Origin: Desulfoferrobacter suflitae
GTDB lineage: Bacteria > Desulfobacterota > Syntrophobacteria > Syntrophobacterales > Syntrophobacteraceae
Direction: 5' to 3'
Assembly: GCF_022603395.1 (NCBI RefSeq)
Contig: NZ_JAIBKA010000005.1
Location: 248,001-312,000, forward strand
Length of the DNA stretch: 64,000 bases
Shown: positions 51,665 through 60,933 of the stretch, piece by piece
How the letters are laid out: every line of letters starts with the position of its first letter
Numbering within the stretch: position 1 is the stretch's first letter
The notes under the pieces: model-generated
What the model was told of the DNA's origin: nothing
Database searches by the model: none
Seen by the model: only the letters and a program-made list of their open reading frames with translations
Translations under genes and position numbers: made by a program

Positions 51665-52708
51665 ATGAAGAACCCCTGGATCATATCCACCGGGCGCCAC
51701 GTTGTGATCCTGTTCGGCTTGTCCTCACTGCTGATTGCATTCGGGACCCTCGGCTATATGCTCATCGAGGGGTTTTCTCTGCTGGATGCTCTCTTCATGA
51801 CCGTCATCACCCTCACCACGGTCGGTTTTGGCGAAGTCAGGCCGCTGGACGAAGCGGGACGTCTTTTTACCATTGCCCTGATCATGCTGGGAGCCGGTTT
51901 CGTGGCCTACAACCTGGCCTACTTCACCCAGCTCCTGTTGGATGGCAATCTATTGGAATTATACCGGAGGCGGAAAGTGCGCAAGCAGTTGGAACAATTG
52001 AAAAACCACTACATCATTTGCGGCTACGGCCAAATGGGGCAGATCGTGGCCCGCGAATTGAGAGCCTACCATGTCCCTATCGTGATCATTGAAAATGAGG
52101 AATCAGCCCTCATCCGGCTCCAGGAAAAGGGATTTCTTCATCTTGGAGGCGATGCCACCGAGGAAGAAAATCTCCTCGCCGCCGGCATCGAGAGAGCCGC
52201 AGGGCTCGTGTCGGTGGTCTTCAAAGACACCGATAACGTGTTTATTGTTCTGACCGCCCGGGACCTCAACAAGGATCTGTTCATCTGTGGCAGGGCGAGC
52301 ACCCCCGGCACCGAAAAAAGGCTCCTCAAGGCGGGCGCCAACCGGGTGGTTTCGCCCTATGCCAGCAGCGCCCTGCGTATCGCTCACCAGATCCTGCGAC
52401 CGACGGTCACCGACTTCCTCGAGCTGGCATTGTCCGGCGAGGGCATGGAGCTCAGCATGGAAGAAATTCAGCTTCCCGAAGGGGCCGACATCGTCGGCAA
52501 GGACCTGATGAACTCGGGCATTCGCAGTCAGTATAATTTGATCATCGTCGCCATTAAACGAAGCGACGGCACCATGGTCTACAATCCTTCCCCCAGGGAG
52601 GTGCTGCGCGCCGGAGATATTTTGGTTGCCATCGGTCCGCAGGAAAACCTGGGACAATTTGGCAGCCGCATTTATGGCCGCCCCCATCCGGCCTTCAAAC
52701 CCTGCTGA
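51665..52708 (+). CDS. Potassium channel protein with RCK (TrkA-N/TrkA-C) domains
   Basis: 347 residues from the ATG at 51665. Two membrane helices (residues about 9-33 and 73-95) flank a pore helix and the selectivity filter TLTTVGFGE (TVGFG). A cytoplasmic RCK domain follows (YIICGYGQMGQIVAREL, the nucleotide-binding GYGxxG), then a TrkA-C domain from about 255. Known relatives form K+ channels gated by Ca2+ or nucleotides. Inner membrane. Upstream in-frame starts would add an unlikely N-terminus. No operon partner. Confidence 0.92.
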   Translation: MKNPWIISTGRHVVILFGLSSLLIAFGTLGYMLIEGFSLLDALFMTVITLTTVGFGEVRPLDEAGRLFTIALIMLGAGFVAYNLAYFTQLLLDGNLLELYRRRKVRKQLEQLKNHYIICGYGQMGQIVARELRAYHVPIVIIENEESALIRLQEKGFLHLGGDATEEENLLAAGIERAAGLVSVVFKDTDNVFIVLTARDLNKDLFICGRASTPGTEKRLLKAGANRVVSPYASSALRIAHQILRPTVTDFLELALSGEGMELSMEEIQLPEGADIVGKDLMNSGIRSQYNLIIVAIKRSDGTMVYNPSPREVLRAGDILVAIGPQENLGQFGSRIYGRPHPAFKPC

Positions 52709-52966
52709 TCGTGGCCCAGGTTTGGTTTGACAAAGGCCAACCAATTCCCTATAAACAAACGAATTTTGATCAAACTTACCAATGGATTGAGCCCACTGAC
52801 TGAGGCTGATACACAGGATACATTGGAAGATGGCGGGCTAGCCCGTATCCGGCGGGGCAACGGTTTCCCTCCCCGCCGGTGCGGACTTTAGTCAATGAAC
52901 ATGGAAATTCGAATGCGGCCGAGCGAATCGAGTTAACGCAGCACACACGCCATGGAGGTACCAACA

Positions 52967-54148
52967 ATGGAACAAGCAGTTATTGTCCACGCTGTCCGAA
53001 CGCCCGTAGGCAGTTATGGAAGATCATTGACAAAAACTTCAGCGGTCGACCTCGGGGTCATCGCCCTCAAGGAAGCATTCCGCAGAACCGGCCTGAAACC
53101 CGATGACGTTGACGAAGTCATTCTCGGTAACGTTCTGCAGGCCGGGCAGGGGCAGAACCCGGCACGCCAGGTTGCCATCAAATCCGGCATCCCCAAGGAA
53201 GTCCCCGCTTTTACCATCAACAAGGTCTGCGCCTCCGGTCTCAAATCGGTGTTTCTGGCTGCTCAGGCCGTCATGCTGGGTGACGCCGAAACGGTCGTGG
53301 CAGGCGGAATCGAAAACATGAGCCAGACTCCCTACGGCGTGAGGGAGGCCCGCTGGGGGCAGCGCATGGGGGATACCAAGCTGGTTGACCTGATGATCCT
53401 GGACGGACTCTGGGACGCGTTCAACGGGTACCATATGGGCAATACAGCGGAAAATGTCGCGGCCAAGTTCACGATCAGCCGGGAAGAACAGGATCAATTC
53501 GCCCTGGCGAGCCAGCAGAAAGCTGAAGCCGCCATCAAGAGCGGCTATTTCAAGGACGAAATCGTTCCGGTTCCCCTACCCCAGCGCAAAGGCGACCCCA
53601 TTTTGTTCGACACCGACGAGCACCCCCGTTTTGGAACCACTCTGGAAGCGCTGCAAAAGCTGAAACCGGCCTTCAAGGCCGACGGCACCGTGACCGCGGG
53701 CAATGCCAGCGGCATCAACGACGGGGCCGCCATCATCCTCGTGATGTCGGCCGGCAAAGCCGAATCGCTGGGCTTGGAGCCAATGGCGGTCATCCGCTCA
53801 TACGCCTCCAGCGGTGTAGACCCTGCGATCATGGGAATCGGCCCGGTGCGGGCAAGCCAGAGAGCCCTGAAGAGGATCGGCTGGACGGTGGATCAATTGG
53901 ATTTGATTGAGGCCAACGAGGCCTTTGCCTCCCAAGCCATTGCCGTCAATCGCGAAATGCAATGGGACCTGTCGCGGGTCAATGTGAGCGGCGGGGCCAT
54001 CGCCCTGGGACATCCCATCGGCGCGTCGGGCGCACGCATCCTGACCACCCTTTTGTATGGCATGAAGCGTCTGGGAGCCAAAACGGGACTGGCCACCCTG
54101 TGCATCGGCGGCGGTCAGGGGGCGGCCATCATCGTTGAACGCCCCTAG
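52967..54148 (+). CDS. Thiolase (acetyl-CoA C-acetyltransferase type)
   Basis: 393 residues from the ATG at 52967 (GGAGGTACC upstream). The nucleophile Cys is in [12 protein letters not shown], the His in [16 protein letters not shown], and the second Cys in [11 protein letters not shown]. It cleaves 3-oxoacyl-CoA to acetyl-CoA (or condenses two acetyl-CoA). With the hydratase and dehydrogenase downstream it makes a short-chain beta-oxidation set; a 3-hydroxyacyl-CoA dehydrogenase and electron-transfer flavoprotein are not in the window. Confidence 0.95.
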   Translation: MEQAVIVHAVRTPVGSYGRSLTKTSAVDLGVIALKEAFRRTGLKPDDVDEVILGNVLQAGQGQNPARQVAIKSGIPKEVPAFTINKVCASGLKSVFLAAQAVMLGDAETVVAGGIENMSQTPYGVREARWGQRMGDTKLVDLMILDGLWDAFNGYHMGNTAENVAAKFTISREEQDQFALASQQKAEAAIKSGYFKDEIVPVPLPQRKGDPILFDTDEHPRFGTTLEALQKLKPAFKADGTVTAGNASGINDGAAIILVMSAGKAESLGLEPMAVIRSYASSGVDPAIMGIGPVRASQRALKRIGWTVDQLDLIEANEAFASQAIAVNREMQWDLSRVNVSGGAIALGHPIGASGARILTTLLYGMKRLGAKTGLATLCIGGGQGAAIIVERP

Positions 54149-54247
54149 GAGGCGGTCCGCGAACGGTAGAATACCGAGTCGGCAACGCTTAATTCGTACC
54201 CGGACAGCTCCCGAGCGAGCGCAAATTCTTTGCTACAGGAGGCCCCT

Positions 54248-55039
54248 ATGAGCTACGAAAATATTCTTTTTGAAGTGAACCAAGGAGTTGCAATTCTCAC
54301 CTTCAACAGACCCAAAGCCTTGAACGCTCTCAGTCCCAAAACCCTGGAAGAAGTGGCCGAGGTGCTCGACCTGGTGAAAAAAGACCAGGGGGTCCGCGTG
54401 CTGCTGCTCACTGGAGCCGGAGACAAGGCATTCATAGCCGGCGCCGATATCACCGAGTTCCAGAAGATGAATCCTTTGGAGGCCCGCCAGTTTGCCGAGA
54501 GAGGCCAGGAGATATTTTTCCAGCTGGAGCAACTCGCCATCCCGGTCATCGCCGTCGTCAACGGCTTCGCTCTGGGCGGCGGTTGCGAAATCGCCATGAG
54601 TTGCGATTTCATTTATGCTTCCGACAAGGCCAAATTCGGTCAGCCGGAAATCAATCTGGGCATCATTCCCGGTTTTGGCGGGACTCAACGACTGGCCCGG
54701 TTGGTGGGCAGAGCAAAAGCCAAGGAGCTCTGCATGACCGCTGAAATGATTGACGCCCAACAGGCGAAGGATCTCGGCCTGGTGGCGAAAGTATTTCCGG
54801 CGGAGCAATTGATGGCGGAAGCCGGGAAAGTGGCCGCCGCCCTGGCGGCCAAAGGACCGGTTGCCCTGCGCGCCATCAAGCAGGTCATTGATCGCGGCTG
54901 CGATGTGGACTTGAAAAGCGGCTGCGCCCTGGAGGCAGAGTCGTTTGCGGTCTGTTTTGCCAGTCAGGATGCCGGAGAAGGTGTGGCTGCGTTCCTGGAA
55001 AAGCGCAAGCCGAACTTTCAAGGGACTCTCACGAACTAA
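54248..55039 (+). CDS. Enoyl-CoA hydratase (crotonase-type)
   Basis: 263 residues from the ATG at 54248 (CAGGAGG upstream). FIAGADITEFQKM and ALGGGCEIAMSCDFIYAS form the CoA/oxyanion site, and FGQPEINLGIIPGFGGTQRLARLVG carries the catalytic Glu residues typical of true enoyl-CoA hydratases such as Crt. It hydrates 2-enoyl-CoA to 3-hydroxyacyl-CoA. Middle gene of the thiolase, hydratase, dehydrogenase cluster. Confidence 0.94.
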   Translation: MSYENILFEVNQGVAILTFNRPKALNALSPKTLEEVAEVLDLVKKDQGVRVLLLTGAGDKAFIAGADITEFQKMNPLEARQFAERGQEIFFQLEQLAIPVIAVVNGFALGGGCEIAMSCDFIYASDKAKFGQPEINLGIIPGFGGTQRLARLVGRAKAKELCMTAEMIDAQQAKDLGLVAKVFPAEQLMAEAGKVAAALAAKGPVALRAIKQVIDRGCDVDLKSGCALEAESFAVCFASQDAGEGVAAFLEKRKPNFQGTLTN

Positions 55040-55088
55040 CCTTTTCCAATGATATTTTTCCCCGGCGTTTCGCCAAGGAGGAGCACCG

Positions 55089-56237
55089 ATGAATTTTGAA
55101 CTCACCGAAGAACAAAAGATGATTCAGGACATGGCCAGAAAGTTCGCCGAACGTGAAATCAAGCCCGTCGCTGCAGAGTTTGATCGAACCCACGATCATC
55201 CCAAGGACATCGTGGCCAAGATGGGCGAACTGGGCCTGATGGGGGTGACGGTCTCGGAAGAGTATGGCGGGGCAGGCATGGACTATATCTGCTATGTCCT
55301 TTCCATGATCGAAATCTCCAAGGCATGTGCGTCCTGCGGCGTCATCATGAGTGTCTGCAACAGCCTCTACAATTTCCCCGTATACGCCTACGGCACCGAA
55401 GAACAAAAGCACAAGTATTTGCAGCCCGTCGCCAGCGGACAGGCAATTGGCTGCTATGGGCTGACGGAATCGGGGGCCGGCTCCGATCCCGCCAAGATGC
55501 GAACCATGGCGGTGCTGGAAGGGGATCAGTGGGTCATCAACGGCGAAAAGAAATTCATTACCAACGGAAATGTGGCCGATTACTGCGTGCTCGCGGCAGT
55601 CACGGATCGAGAAGCCGGCTACAAGGGCATCAGTTCCTTTATCGTTGACTTGAGGAATACTCCCGGCTTCAAGGTGGGAACGGTCGAAGAAAAGCTCGGC
55701 ATCAACGCCTCCGGCACCGCCGAACTGATTTTTGAAGATGCCAGACTCCCCAAGGAAAACCTGCTTGGCAAACCCGGTGAGGGCTTCAAACAGATGCTCA
55801 CCACTCTGGACGGCGGCCGCATCGGCATAGCATCCCAGGCCATCGGCATCGGCCGAGCGGTTTTGGAAGAAGCGGTCGAGTACAGCAAAACCCGCGAACA
55901 GTTCGGTCGACCGATCTCGTCTTTTCAAGCGATTCAATGGAAGCTTTCCGACATAGCCACCCAGCTCGATGCCGCTGAATTGCTCACCCTGCGTGCGGCG
56001 TGGCTGGAACAGAACGGCAAAGGCTATGAAAAGGAGGCTGCCATGGCCAAGCTGTTCGCTTCGGACACGGCCATGTGGGCGGCGGTCGAAGGGGTCCAGG
56101 TGCTTGGCGGGTACGGTTATTGCAAAGACTACCCCATGGAAAGACACATGCGCGATGCCAAGATCACCCAAATCTATGAGGGCACCAACGAAATCATGCG
56201 CCTGGTCATCGCCAGAAACCTGTTGAAGCAGCGTTGA
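55089..56237 (+). CDS. Acyl-CoA dehydrogenase (short-chain, butyryl-CoA type)
   Basis: 382 residues, standard length. YGLTESGAGSDPAKM and WVINGEKKFITNGNVAD contact the substrate and FAD; the catalytic base Glu is in the C-terminal IYEGTNEIMRLVIAR motif, the position used by short- and medium-chain enzymes. It oxidises acyl-CoA to enoyl-CoA and gives electrons to ETF. CAAGGAGGAG precedes the ATG. Followed by a terminator, so this is the last gene of the cluster. Confidence 0.95.
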   Translation: MNFELTEEQKMIQDMARKFAEREIKPVAAEFDRTHDHPKDIVAKMGELGLMGVTVSEEYGGAGMDYICYVLSMIEISKACASCGVIMSVCNSLYNFPVYAYGTEEQKHKYLQPVASGQAIGCYGLTESGAGSDPAKMRTMAVLEGDQWVINGEKKFITNGNVADYCVLAAVTDREAGYKGISSFIVDLRNTPGFKVGTVEEKLGINASGTAELIFEDARLPKENLLGKPGEGFKQMLTTLDGGRIGIASQAIGIGRAVLEEAVEYSKTREQFGRPISSFQAIQWKLSDIATQLDAAELLTLRAAWLEQNGKGYEKEAAMAKLFASDTAMWAAVEGVQVLGGYGYCKDYPMERHMRDAKITQIYEGTNEIMRLVIARNLLKQR

Positions 56238-56275
56238 TTGCTGCCTCTCCAACAGATTATTGTGCCCATAAATCA

Positions 56276-56309
56276 AAAACCCTGAGCTGCGTGAGCTCAG
56301 GGTTTTTTT
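56276..56309 (+). terminator. Rho-independent terminator of the beta-oxidation cluster
   Basis: CCCTGAGCT-GCGTG-AGCTCAGGG (56280-56302) is a 9-bp stem followed by seven Ts; a run of As upstream lengthens the stem and may allow use on both strands. Confidence 0.93.
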
Positions 56310-56439
56310 GTCGAGTCGACTCAGGCTTTGCAGGCAACCAGCAACCACCCCCATTGCCTGTGATGATCGCATTCATGGTGTTGTCCTCATTTTATTCTTC
56401 TGTGGGGTGTCTCCATAGTTCGGAAGACAGGAAGAATAA

Positions 56440-56634
56440 CTATGCGGACCGCATTATTCTGCGTTCCCGCCGCTGGATCCGTTTGATGGCTTTTTTCTTT
56501 TTGATCCGGCGACGTTCGCCTTTGGTCAGATAGTAGTTATGGCGACGCAAGACGGGTTGAACGTTTTTCTGAAAATCTTTGCGGAGTTTGCGGATTTTCT
56601 TTTCAATGTTTTCCCTGGTTTCGACCTCCGTCAT
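56440..56634 (-). CDS. rpsU: 30S ribosomal protein S21-like
   Basis: 64 residues, strongly basic. The layout (TRENIEKKIRKLRKDFQKN, then VLRRHNYYLTKGERRRIKKKKAIKR and an Arg-rich tail) follows S21, where RR..Y.KP...RK..K..A.KR is conserved. It binds the 30S subunit and helps initiation. The N-terminal residues are less typical, so confidence is not complete. GTAGGTG precedes the ATG. Transcribed alone, downstream of the EF-G gene by about 390 bases. Confidence 0.78.
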   Translation of the reverse strand: MTEVETRENIEKKIRKLRKDFQKNVQPVLRRHNYYLTKGERRRIKKKKAIKRIQRRERRIMRSA

Positions 56635-57020
56635 TCAGTTTTTCACCTACCTTTCGCAATAAAAGGGCTCATTTCCTTACACTTTCATTGAAGACTACCC
56701 GCCCGGCCTCGGCCAAACGGGAGTTGACGCGGGATTCTTGCTGGTTGCCTGACAAAACCCATCAAAATATTTTAAACCACCGGTATCCTCCTAGCAACAC
56801 AAAATTTGCCTTTCACGCGCAATTGCCATCTTCACCGTCCCGCACCCCCTCTCCAATTCCATCGTTCCAACCCGGTCGGTCACTGTCGCAAAAGGCATCA
56901 CGAATCGTCACTGCCCCTTTCCGTCGAACTGCCGCAAGGCGGCACAATCCACCCGCTGGAGGCATTCCCGGTGCGCCGCGCCTTTCCCATCGACGCCGCG
57001 GCAAATGCACCCACAACCTT
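56635..57020. other. Intergenic region between rpsU and the EF-G gene
   Basis: 386 bases with no gene supported. It must contain the rpsU promoter and the end of the EF-G transcript; I see no clear terminator hairpin. Frames on the plus strand here are continuations of antisense frames of the EF-G gene. Confidence 0.4.
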
Positions 57021-59069
57021 TCAGGTTTGCGCCTCGACGGTCACGTCATAATGGGAGAAATGCATGGTGAAGGTCGCCCTTCCCTGGGTGGAGGACCGCA
57101 GCGCCGTCGAGTATCCGAACATCTTCGACAATGGAACCACGGCCCGCACCACCTGAACCGCCTTGCGCACGGCAATGTTTTCCACTCTTCCCTTGCGAAA
57201 ATTGAGGTCGCCCAGGGCCTCTCCCAGGAATTCCTCGGGCACCAGTATTTCCACGGCCATGTAGGGTTCCAGCAAGATGGGAGCGGCTTGTTCACAGGCC
57301 GATCGAAAGGCCATTCCGGCTGCAACTTTGTAGGCCAGTTCGGTGGAAACGTTTTCCTGATATCCCCCACCCACGATGGTCACCTGCGTATCGACGATGG
57401 GATATCCCAGCACCGGTCCGCTGCTCAGAGCGTCCCGAATGCCTTCCTCCACTGCCTGATGGAACAACTCAGGGATAGAATGGTCGCGCACCCTGTTTTC
57501 GATCGTGTTGCCCTGGCCGCGAGGTCGGGGCCCAACGTGCAATTCGACCATGGCATATTGCCTGCTTCCGGCAATTTCCCGGTCGAACACTCCTTGCGCC
57601 CGCGCTTCCCGGGCAATGGTTTCACGGTAGACCACCTGTGGCTTCCCGGCATTGACACCAATATGATAATCCCTTTCCAACCGGGTGAGGATCACTTCCA
57701 GGTGCAATTCCCCCATCCCGCTGATGATGGTCTGGCCGGTGTCCGGGTCTTCCCGAAATCTAAAGGTCGGGTCCTCCTCCGAGAGTCTGCCGAGGGCGTC
57801 CATTAATTTTTCCTGATCCGCCCGGGTTTTCGCTTCCACCGCAACGGAGATCACCGATTCATAGATATCCATTGGCTCGAGGATAACCGGATGATTTGCG
57901 TCGCACAGGGTGTCCCCCGTTGTGGCTGACTTCAGCCCCATCACCGCCACGATGTTGCCCGCCGTCGCACTGTCCAGGCGATTGCGTTTGTTGGCGTGCA
58001 TTTCAAATATACGTGAGACCTTCTCCTTCACGCCTTTGATGCTGTTGAACACATCTTTGCCCACTTCCAACTTGCCGGAGTAAACCCGCACATAGGTCAG
58101 CTTGCGACCCTGATCCATGAATACCTTGAACGCCAATGCCGCCAACGGTTCCTTTGCGCTGCTGAGGCGTTTCTCCGGTTGCCGGGTTTGCGGATGGATA
58201 CCCTCGATGGGCGGTACATCCAGCGGAGAAGGTAAAAAATCGACGATGGCATCCAGCAAAGGCTGGACGCCTTTGTTTTTCAGCGCGCTGCCACACAATA
58301 CCGGCACTACTTTAAGTTGCAGGGTCAGGCGGCGAATGACCGGTATCGCATCGTCCGCACTGATCTCTTCTTCGTTCAGATAACGATCCATCAACTCATC
58401 GTCGAACTCGGCGATATGAGCGATCAACTGATCCCGGTGCTCTGCAGCCACGTCCCGGTACTCCGGTCTGATGTCTCTATGCTCATAGCTCGCCCCCAGG
58501 CTCTCGTCATGCCAATAGACTTCGCGCATGCCGAGCAGGTCGATCACCCCCTCGAATTCAGACTCCCGGCCAAGCGGCAGCTGCAGGATCAGGGGATCGG
58601 CCTTGAGCTTTTCCTGGATCTGCTCAACCACCATCGCAAAATCAGCTCCCAGGCGATCCATTTTGTTAACAAAGGCTATTTTAGGCACGCGGTACTTGTC
58701 GGCCTGATGCCAGACCGTCTCCGATTGCGGTTCAACGCCGTCAACACCGGAAAAAACGGCAATGGCTCCGTCCAGAACGCGCAGGGATCGCTCCACTTCA
58801 ATGGTGAAATCCACATGCCCGGGCGTGTCTATGATGTGGATTTCGTGGTCTTTCCAGTTGCAGGTGGTGACCGCGGAGGTGATGGTGATGCCGCGTTCCT
58901 GCTCCTGCTCCATCCAGTCCATGACGGCCGTGCCGTCGTGCACTTCCCCCATTTTGTAGGAACGCCCGGTGTAGAACAAGATTCGTTCCGTCACGGTGGT
59001 CTTGCCAGCATCGATATGGGCAATGATCCCTAGATTGCGAATAATTTTAAGACGCCGATCGTCCGCCAT
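57021..59069 (-). CDS. fusA: Elongation factor G (EF-G paralogue)
   Basis: 682 residues. G-domain motifs AHIDAGKTT (G1), GITITSA (G2), DTPGHVDF (G3) and NKMD (G4) are all present, followed by domains II-V in normal order (for example [11 protein letters not shown]). It moves tRNA and mRNA on the ribosome using GTP. The gene is not beside rpsL, rpsG or tuf, and the protein is a little shorter than typical FusA, so it may be an additional EF-G (a recycling or stress form) rather than the main one. Confidence 0.92.
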   Translation of the reverse strand: MADDRRLKIIRNLGIIAHIDAGKTTVTERILFYTGRSYKMGEVHDGTAVMDWMEQEQERGITITSAVTTCNWKDHEIHIIDTPGHVDFTIEVERSLRVLDGAIAVFSGVDGVEPQSETVWHQADKYRVPKIAFVNKMDRLGADFAMVVEQIQEKLKADPLILQLPLGRESEFEGVIDLLGMREVYWHDESLGASYEHRDIRPEYRDVAAEHRDQLIAHIAEFDDELMDRYLNEEEISADDAIPVIRRLTLQLKVVPVLCGSALKNKGVQPLLDAIVDFLPSPLDVPPIEGIHPQTRQPEKRLSSAKEPLAALAFKVFMDQGRKLTYVRVYSGKLEVGKDVFNSIKGVKEKVSRIFEMHANKRNRLDSATAGNIVAVMGLKSATTGDTLCDANHPVILEPMDIYESVISVAVEAKTRADQEKLMDALGRLSEEDPTFRFREDPDTGQTIISGMGELHLEVILTRLERDYHIGVNAGKPQVVYRETIAREARAQGVFDREIAGSRQYAMVELHVGPRPRGQGNTIENRVRDHSIPELFHQAVEEGIRDALSSGPVLGYPIVDTQVTIVGGGYQENVSTELAYKVAAGMAFRSACEQAAPILLEPYMAVEILVPEEFLGEALGDLNFRKGRVENIAVRKAVQVVRAVVPLSKMFGYSTALRSSTQGRATFTMHFSHYDVTVEAQT

Positions 59070-59600
59070 GAAGAGACTCCAGTGACTTGATTCAACACCC
59101 GCTCACCCCCTCGGGAAGGTCAGCGGCTTGCGCCAAAATTGAGCGCCCGCGCTTTTCCGCCATTCCGGCCGATCCCGAAGAATAGCGGTTCCCTCAAAAG
59201 AACGAGTAACCTTAAGGGATTGCTCATCGAGTGTCAAGAAGCGGCCGAGTTCTGCCACGGACCCAACGGCAGCCGGCCAATGTGAAAAATCCGACAAATA
59301 TGCGGATTGCTCGCAGAGCCGGGCAGACGCCTGGAAGCAGTTAAATTTCCACCGGTTTCTGCACATTGAAAAATCCTCTTTGCCAACTAATGCACATATA
59401 TCTACAGATAAATGAGCAAATCCCGGAATTATTGCCTTCCATTTCCTCTTATTCTGGAAAAATTGTCGTAAAAAAGGCCAAACCTGGGTTGCCCATCGAC
59501 GCGTCAGCCTGTTATGTGTCTCGTCGCTATCGATTGTGATGGTTGATGCGACTTATGGACGAGTGCATTTTCTTTGAAATCAACATTAAGGAGAACCAGT
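59070..59600. other. Intergenic region between EF-G and the transglycosylase gene
   Basis: About 530 bases. A minus-strand frame of 87 codons at 59103-59366 has atypical composition and is not annotated. Divergent promoters for the two flanking genes are expected, with AT-rich DNA at 59385-59470. AAGGAGAAC precedes the ATG at 59601. Confidence 0.4.
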
Positions 59601-60668
59601 ATGGCGCCTAATTTATTTTTTCCCGGGCACCAGCTGGGGGAAGCCACCGCCGGCTTTCAGCGCTTCTTGCTGAAGGCTGCCCTACTGCTTTGCTTTTTCC
59701 TCGCCTCTTGCTCCACCAACCTTAACGCTAAAACCAACCTCGCCAAAAATTCTTGGGGTAAACTCTCGGAAAGTTTTTTGGTCCACGAGAGACCCGTGCA
59801 GGGAGACACATGCATTGTGACTTCCCTGACACAACCCACCAAAGAACTCGAAGTAAAATCTTCCCTGGCTGGAAAATCGATCAACCGGGCAAACGTTGAT
59901 GTGCCCAATCAACCTGCAGTCCAGAAGTATGTCCGCTTTTTCAAGGGCAAGGGCCGCATGACTTTTGTCGACGGCCTGGAACGCTCCTGGCTGCATCTGC
60001 CCATCATGGCAGAAATACTCGAGTCTCATGGTGTACCCGCCGAGCTCATTTATGTGGTCCTGGTGGAAAGCTCCTTTAAGAGTAAGGCGCTATCTCCGGG
60101 AGGTGCCGGCGGCTATTGGCAGCTCATACCCTCGACGGCTCGCGCCATGGGGCTTCGAGTAGACCGCTGGGTGGATGAACGGATGGATCCCATCAAATCC
60201 ACCGAGGCTGCCGCCAAGTATCTGCGCCATTTATATGACCGCTACCATTCGTGGCCGCTGGCCCTGGCCGCCTACAATGCGGGCGATGGGCCGGTGTTGA
60301 AATCCATAAAGAAATGTCGCAGCAAGGACTTTTGGACTTTGAGCAAGTACGGAGCATTGCCCAAAATCACACGCGCCTACGTGCCCAAGATTCTGGCCGC
60401 CATCCAGATTGCGCGTGATTTGGAAAACAATGACTTCAAATCGCCCCGCTATTTGCCGGTCTTTGACTTTGATTCGACGCTCGTCAAGTCTCCTTTGAAG
60501 CTCCAGCAAGTGGCCCAATGGGCCGATGTTCCCATCAAGCAACTGCGCACCCTGAACCCCTCGCTGCGCCGGGACAGCCTGCCGCCTAACAGGGGATTCA
60601 CGCTGCGGCTGCCGCCCGGAACAAGGCACAAGTTTCTGCAGGCCTACGAGAGCTACCTGAACAGTTGA
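59601..60668 (+). CDS. mltD: MltD-type membrane-bound lytic transglycosylase (lipoprotein)
   Basis: 355 residues from the ATG at 59601. A signal sequence ends in the lipobox LASC (about residue 37), so it is an outer-membrane lipoprotein. The SLT domain has the catalytic Glu in IYVVLVESSFKSKALS, followed by GGYWQLIPSTARAMGL and LALAAYNAGDGPVLK. The C-terminal 60 residues form a LysM-like peptidoglycan-binding domain (LQQVAQWADVPIKQLRTLNPSL...GFTLRLPPG). It cleaves glycan strands to anhydromuropeptides. Followed by its own terminator. Confidence 0.9.
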   Translation: MAPNLFFPGHQLGEATAGFQRFLLKAALLLCFFLASCSTNLNAKTNLAKNSWGKLSESFLVHERPVQGDTCIVTSLTQPTKELEVKSSLAGKSINRANVDVPNQPAVQKYVRFFKGKGRMTFVDGLERSWLHLPIMAEILESHGVPAELIYVVLVESSFKSKALSPGGAGGYWQLIPSTARAMGLRVDRWVDERMDPIKSTEAAAKYLRHLYDRYHSWPLALAAYNAGDGPVLKSIKKCRSKDFWTLSKYGALPKITRAYVPKILAAIQIARDLENNDFKSPRYLPVFDFDSTLVKSPLKLQQVAQWADVPIKQLRTLNPSLRRDSLPPNRGFTLRLPPGTRHKFLQAYESYLNS

Positions 60669-60694
60669 CCGGAATGGTCAGCACAGGGGGTTGC

Positions 60695-60729
60695 AAAGCG
60701 CCGTCAGTCCATCTGGCGGCGCTTTTTTT
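60695..60729 (+). terminator. Rho-independent terminator of the transglycosylase gene
   Basis: AAAGCGCCG (60695-60703) pairs with CGGCGCTTT (60717-60725), followed by more Ts. Confidence 0.92.
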
Positions 60730-60933
60730 CTGCCCGGCCGCTCACCTCCCCTACAGGGCGCTCGTCGACGCGACGATTTCCGCGGCTTTATCGCCCCCTG
60801 TTGTTGACACAACCGGCACAAACAACATATAGGTATTGGTGAACCCTCTGATACACAGTTTTGCGGAAAACTCCATGCGCACCTGCAGGGTTTTGATGTG
60901 TTTCCCAAAACGATACGCGAGAATCCGGCACCC

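Noticed and set aside
52967-56237. Assignment of the thiolase, hydratase and dehydrogenase to the pathway of the CoA-transferase operon at 21305
   Set aside because: They lie 27 kb away with their own control; a metabolic link is possible but nothing in the sequence shows it.
59103-59366. Minus-strand frame of 87 codons between EF-G and the transglycosylase
   Set aside because: Trp/Arg/Ser-rich composition, no motif and only a weak GAGGA upstream; I judge it non-coding.
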